Source: Nocardia rhizosphaerihabitans (GTDB lineage Bacteria > Actinomycetota > Actinomycetes > Mycobacteriales > Mycobacteriaceae). From it: a DNA stretch of 64,000 nt. The notes under the pieces are model-generated. The model was not told where the DNA came from. It saw nothing but the letters and a program-made list of their open reading frames with translations, and searched no databases. Each line of letters starts with the position of its first letter. Positions within the stretch are counted from its first letter, which is position 1. The position numbers and the translations under genes are program-made. The DNA lies in the NCBI RefSeq assembly GCF_014646295.1, contig NZ_BMNE01000001.1:806001-870000 (forward strand), given 5' to 3'. Positions 60,641 to 64,000 of the stretch are shown in pieces.

Positions 60641-61396
60641 CTACTCGTCGTCGAGCTCGGCGGCGACCTCGTCGGAGATGTCGACATTGGTGTAGACGTT
60701 CTGCACGTCGTCGCTGTCCTCGAGCGCGTCGACCAGCTTGAGCACCTTGCGGGCACCCTCGGCGTCGACCGCGACCGACACCGACGCCTGGAAGCCGGAT
60801 TCGGCGGAGTCGTAGTCGATGCCCGCGGCCTGCAGGGCGCTGCGCACGGCGATCAGATCGCCGGGCTCGCTGATGATCTCGAAGGACTCACCGAGGTCGT
60901 TGACCTCTTCGGCGCCCGCGTCGAGGACGTGCTCGAGGATGTCGTCCTCGGTCAGCCCGTTCTTGTCGAGGGTCACCACGCCCTTGCGGCCGAACAGGTA
61001 CGACACCGAACCCGGGTCGGCCATGTTGCCGCCGTTGCGGGTCATCGCCACACGGACCTCGCCCGCGGCACGGTTGCGGTTGTCGGTGAGGCACTCGATC
61101 AGCACCGCGACACCGTTGGGGCCGTAGCCCTCGTACATGATCGTCTGCCAGTCGGCGCCGCCGGCTTCCTCGCCGCCACCGCGCTTGCGGGCGCGCTCGA
61201 TGTTGTCGTTGGGGACCGACGACTTCTTCGCCTTCTGGATGGCGTCGTACAGCGTCGGATTGCCCGCAGGGTCACTACCACCAGTGCGGGCCGCCACCTC
61301 GATGTTCTTGATCAGCTTGGCGAAGAGTTTGCCGCGCTTGGCGTCGATTCCCGCCTTCTTGTGCTTGGTGGTGGCCCATTTGGAGTGGCCGCTCAT
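60641..61396 (-). CDS. yebC: YebC/PmpR-family protein (translation or transcription regulator)
   Basis: The 251-residue protein has the YebC N terminus [20 protein letters not shown] and three-domain layout with an acidic C-terminal domain. YebC family members bind ribosomes or DNA. It is upstream of ruvC in the operon-like order yebC-pdxT in mycobacteria; here it is 92 bp after pdxT and separated from ruvC by the SRPBCC and macro-domain genes. Confidence 0.97.
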   Translation of the reverse strand: MSGHSKWATTKHKKAGIDAKRGKLFAKLIKNIEVAARTGGSDPAGNPTLYDAIQKAKKSSVPNDNIERARKRGGGEEAGGADWQTIMYEGYGPNGVAVLIECLTDNRNRAAGEVRVAMTRNGGNMADPGSVSYLFGRKGVVTLDKNGLTEDDILEHVLDAGAEEVNDLGESFEIISEPGDLIAVRSALQAAGIDYDSAESGFQASVSVAVDAEGARKVLKLVDALEDSDDVQNVYTNVDISDEVAAELDDE

Positions 61397-61488
61397 GCCC
61401 TACTTCCTTCAGGTCGGTTGCGCGTCTGCCCGGGCGGACAAGCTCGATCCAGCCTACTCGGACCGCGCGCGACCGTGGACGCGGGCGT

Positions 61489-62109
61489 TCACCGAGCGTT
61501 GCGCACCAGGTCCACGAACAGCTCGTGCACCCGCAGATCGCCGGTGACCTCGGGGTGGAACGAGGTCGCCACGACGTTGCCCTGCCGGGCGGCGACGATG
61601 CGGCCCTGCGCCGGACCGTGCGGAACCCGCGCCAGCACCTCGACGCCGTCGCCGACCCGCTCGACCCACGGCGCGCGGATGAACACGGCCCGCACCGGTG
61701 TGTCGAGGCCGGTGAAGTCGAGGTCGGTCTCGAACGAGTCGACCTGGCGACCGAAGGCGTTGCGGCGCACCGTCATATCGATCCCGGACAGGTGCTTGGC
61801 GTCGGCCCTGGTGTCGAGCACCTCCGAGGCCAGCAGGATCATGCCCGCGCAGGAGCCGAAGGCCGGCATCCCGTCGCGCAGTCGCGCGCGCAGCGGTTCG
61901 AGCAGCTCGAAGGCCTCCAGCAGCTTGGAGATGGCGGTGGACTCACCGCCGGGCAGCACCAGCCCGTCGACGGCGGCCAGCTCGGATTCGCGGCGCACCA
62001 GTACCGTGTCGGCGCCACAGTGTTCCAGCGCGGCAACGTGTTCGCGCACGTCACCCTGGAGCGCGAGGACGCCGATGGTCGGCCGGGCGGCAGCGGAGGA
62101 TGCGTTCAC
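61489..62109 (-). CDS. pdxT: Pyridoxal 5'-phosphate synthase glutaminase subunit PdxT
   Basis: The 206-residue protein has the class I glutaminase features: [10 protein letters not shown], the nucleophile Cys in GSCAGMI and the His in SFHPEVTGD. It supplies ammonia to PdxS for PLP synthesis. The GTG at 62107-62109 gives [13 protein letters not shown]. Its usual partner pdxS is not present in the rest of this window. Confidence 0.95.
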   Translation of the reverse strand: MNASSAAARPTIGVLALQGDVREHVAALEHCGADTVLVRRESELAAVDGLVLPGGESTAISKLLEAFELLEPLRARLRDGMPAFGSCAGMILLASEVLDTRADAKHLSGIDMTVRRNAFGRQVDSFETDLDFTGLDTPVRAVFIRAPWVERVGDGVEVLARVPHGPAQGRIVAARQGNVVATSFHPEVTGDLRVHELFVDLVRNAR

Positions 62110-62167
62110 AGGCGCTGAGCTTACGAGCCGGGCCGGTGTGCGCCCGCTCACGGTCAGGGCAGGCGGC

Positions 62168-62989
62168 CTATTTGTGACGCGGCGTCCTGATCAGACCCTC
62201 CTGGACGACCGCGGCGACCAGATTGCCCTCGCGATCCCAGATCTTGCCGCCGGTGAGCGCGCGACCGAACCCGGCCGAGGGCGAGGACTGGTCGTAGAGC
62301 AGCCACTCGTCGGCGCGGAACGGGCGCAGGAACCACATGGCGTGGTCGAGCGAGGCGTCCTGGGTCGGTTCGCCGGGGTGGGCGACCTTCGATGAGCCGA
62401 GCAGCGTCATATCACTCATGTAGGCGAGGGTGCAGACGTGGAACAGCGGGTCGTCGGGCAGCTTGTGGCGGTACCGGAACCACACCTGCTGCTGGGAGAC
62501 GTAGCCCTCGCGCTGGGCGACCTGGTCCGACGGGACCGTGCGGATGTCCCAGTGCTCCCATTCCCGCATCGCCCACAGCCGCTCGGGACTCATGGTGACG
62601 CTGGCGTCGGGCAGCAGGTCGGGCCCTTCGACCTCGGGCATCACGTCCTGGTGCTCCGGGCCCTCGTCGCCGCGGTGGAACGACGCCGACATCGTGAAGA
62701 TCGCCTGCCCGTCCTGCACACCGGTGACCCGGCGGGTGCAGAAGGACCGGCCGTCGCGGATGCGCTCCACCAGGTAGACGGTGGGTTCCTCGGGGTTGCC
62801 CGGCCGCAGGAAATAGCCGTGCAGCGAGTGCACCTGGAAGGAGTGGTCGACGGTCCGCACCGCCGAGACCAGCGCCCGGCCCGCGACCTGACCACCGAAG
62901 GTGCGCGTCAGCTGGGACTCGGTGGCCGCACCACGGAAGATGTCCCGTTCCAGCTGCTCGATCTCGAGCGCCTCTTCGATAGTCGCCAT
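62168..62989 (-). CDS. tesB: Acyl-CoA thioesterase II
   Basis: The 273-residue protein is a double hotdog thioesterase with the TesB features [26 protein letters not shown], and [13 protein letters not shown], including the catalytic Asp/Thr/Gln network region. It hydrolyses acyl-CoAs. The ATG at 62987-62989 follows the family N terminus. Confidence 0.93.
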   Translation of the reverse strand: MATIEEALEIEQLERDIFRGAATESQLTRTFGGQVAGRALVSAVRTVDHSFQVHSLHGYFLRPGNPEEPTVYLVERIRDGRSFCTRRVTGVQDGQAIFTMSASFHRGDEGPEHQDVMPEVEGPDLLPDASVTMSPERLWAMREWEHWDIRTVPSDQVAQREGYVSQQQVWFRYRHKLPDDPLFHVCTLAYMSDMTLLGSSKVAHPGEPTQDASLDHAMWFLRPFRADEWLLYDQSSPSAGFGRALTGGKIWDREGNLVAAVVQEGLIRTPRHK

Positions 62990-63068
62990 GTGCTCGAGAT
63001 TATCCCGTCGCCGACCGCCCGGTCTGTCCGGCTCGGCGCTGCGCCGCGGAATTTGCTGTGATAGTGCG

Positions 63069-63683
63069 GTGCCGTCGTTCACGCCCACCTCCCCCGCGGC
63101 CATGGCCGGGATCGTCGCCGACCGCCTGGCCGAGTTGCCCGGGCGGCGCGTGCTCGCCGTCGACGGCGCCGATGCCGCGGCGCCGGTCGAGCTGGCCCGG
63201 CGGATCGCCGACACGCTCGCCGCGCGGGGCCGGTCGGCGGAGGTGGTGTCCCTGCACGACTTCGTGCGGCCCGCGTCGCTGCGGATGGAATACGGGCGCG
63301 ACGACGAATGGTCGTATCGCACAGCCTGGTTCGACTACGAGGCGGTGCGCCGCGAGATCCTGGACGCGGTGCGGTCGTCCGGTCGCTGGCTGCCCGCCCT
63401 CTGGGACGAGCAACGCGATCGATCGGCGCGGGCGGCGGTCCGCACGGCGCAGGCCGACCTGGTCCTGGTTCTGGCCGGGCCGATGCTGCTCGGCCGCGGC
63501 CTCGACTTCGACCTCACCGTGCGCCTGGAACTGAGCGAGCAGGCGGCGCTGCGCCGCACCCCACCCGATCAGCACTGGACGCTGCCCGCCCTGCGCGATC
63601 ACGCCGCCGACAATCCCGAGGCCGCCACGTGGACGCTGCGCTGGGATCATCCCGACCGGGCCGCGTTGCGGGTCGGCACGTAA
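63069..63683 (+). CDS. Uridine kinase-like protein with a degenerate P-loop
   Basis: The 204-residue protein resembles nucleoside kinases (VLAVDGADAAAPVELARRIA at the P-loop place; SLHDFVRPASLRMEYGRDDEW; WLPALWDEQRDRS; a later region with a DLTVRLELSE strand). The Walker A Gly-Lys-Ser/Thr is missing (GADAAAPVEL), so phosphoryl transfer is doubtful. The GTG at 63069 is used; an ATG at 63102 is possible. It is divergent from tesB, taking the place where pdxS lies in mycobacteria. Confidence 0.75.
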   Translation: MPSFTPTSPAAMAGIVADRLAELPGRRVLAVDGADAAAPVELARRIADTLAARGRSAEVVSLHDFVRPASLRMEYGRDDEWSYRTAWFDYEAVRREILDAVRSSGRWLPALWDEQRDRSARAAVRTAQADLVLVLAGPMLLGRGLDFDLTVRLELSEQAALRRTPPDQHWTLPALRDHAADNPEAATWTLRWDHPDRAALRVGT

Positions 63684-63711
63684 CCGGCTGCCACACAGCC
63701 GGATACGCGAA

Positions 63712-63743
63712 GGCCCCGGCCGGAACGGATTCCGGCCGGGGCC
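63712..63743. terminator. Perfect terminator between convergent genes
   Basis: A perfect 14-bp stem (63712-63725 and 63730-63743) with loop CGGA separates the uridine kinase-like gene and the convergent exported-protein gene. It probably terminates both. Confidence 0.8.
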
Positions 63744-63755
63744 CGTGCGGCGGGA

Positions 63756-64000
63756 TCAGGCGCAGGCGACCGACTGCTGACCCAGGTTGGTCAGCATGCC
63801 GCAGGCCCACGACTTCTGGACCTTCCACTTGCCGTCCTCGGCCACGAACGGCACATCGACGACATTGGTCTGGCCGTTGAGCGTGAAGTTGGCCTTGGCG
63901 TTCACGCTGTCACCGAAGGAGGTCACCTCGGTGACCTGCACCTGCACATTGGCGTCCTTGGCCGCCTGGGCCAACCGGTTCGGCAGCTCGGGATCGGCCG
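63756..64000 (-). CDS. Mtb12-like exported protein, C-terminal part
   Basis: The last ~80 residues of a protein that begins beyond the right edge. The sequence ...VQVTEVTSFGDSVNAKANFTLN... with VPFVAEDGKWKVQ and a Cys pair (SWACGML, VACA) resembles the C-terminal domain of Mtb12/CFP-2 low-molecular-weight antigens of mycolata, which are secreted. Function unknown. Confidence 0.7.
   Translation of the reverse strand, partial: ADPELPNRLAQAAKDANVQVQVTEVTSFGDSVNAKANFTLNGQTNVVDVPFVAEDGKWKVQKSWACGMLTNLGQQSVACA

Overview
The window is a GC-rich actinobacterial chromosome segment, most likely from Nocardia or a close relative. Evidence: dense codon-biased genes, many GTG starts, an EspC-like type VII secretion substrate, a mycolata-type cutinase, an Mtb12-like exported protein, mycobacterial-type SOS boxes, a KstR-type palindrome, and a gene order matching (from memory) the M. 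tuberculosis aspS to tesB2 region: aspS, Zn peptidase, Rv2578c-like gene, hisS, ppiB, relA, apt, family-5 binding lipoprotein, secF, secD, yajC, ruvB, ruvA, ruvC, yebC, pdxT, tesB. The genus is inferred; nothing names it outright.

Layout. 1-10.4 kb: aspS 5' end, exported peptidase, an EspC-like/Gly-rich pair, an epimerase with a KstR-like site, an SGNH hydrolase, an SOS-controlled radical SAM gene, hisS and ppiB. 10.7-26.2 kb: a minus-strand block of 15 genes encoding a type IV secretion-like machine (VirD4, VirB4, SCO6880-type, VirB6-like and VirB2-like proteins, a cell wall hydrolase, VirB8/NTF2-like lipoproteins and two P-loop proteins), preceded by one plus-strand coiled-coil gene. No relaxase, integrase or replication gene is visible. 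26.3-30.5 kb: cutinase and relA. 30.7-38.0 kb: a lipid or polyketide locus in which a fatty acyl-AMP ligase loads an ACP for a KS-AT-ACP protein fused to an alpha-oxoamine synthase. 39-42.2 kb: a three-gene operon (NrtR-like regulator, PurA-like enzyme, vWA protein) under a promoter that contains a perfect 16-bp inverted repeat. 42.2-47.8 kb: a nuclease-like pseudogene, HxlR regulator, NTF2-like protein, ABC-F protein, FAD oxidoreductase and GNAT. 47.8-64 kb: the syntenic housekeeping block apt-secFD-yajC and ruvCAB-yebC-pdxT-tesB, interrupted by a Baeyer-Villiger-type monooxygenase/TetR pair, a four-repeat DivIVA-like protein, a GtrA protein and a frameshifted macro-domain gene.

The two large accessory insertions lie on either side of the cutinase-relA segment. 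The three most unusual systems are the relaxase-less secretion locus, the FAAL-ACP-KS-AT-ACP-AONS assembly line (predicted to make an alkyl aminoketone or hydroxypyrrole) and the NrtR/PurA/vWA operon. No tRNA, rRNA or CRISPR array was seen. No intergenic stretch exceeds 300 bases; the longest are 10386-10662 (one terminator, nothing else clear) and 45741-45981 (nothing clear beyond an upstream region for the ABC-F gene).
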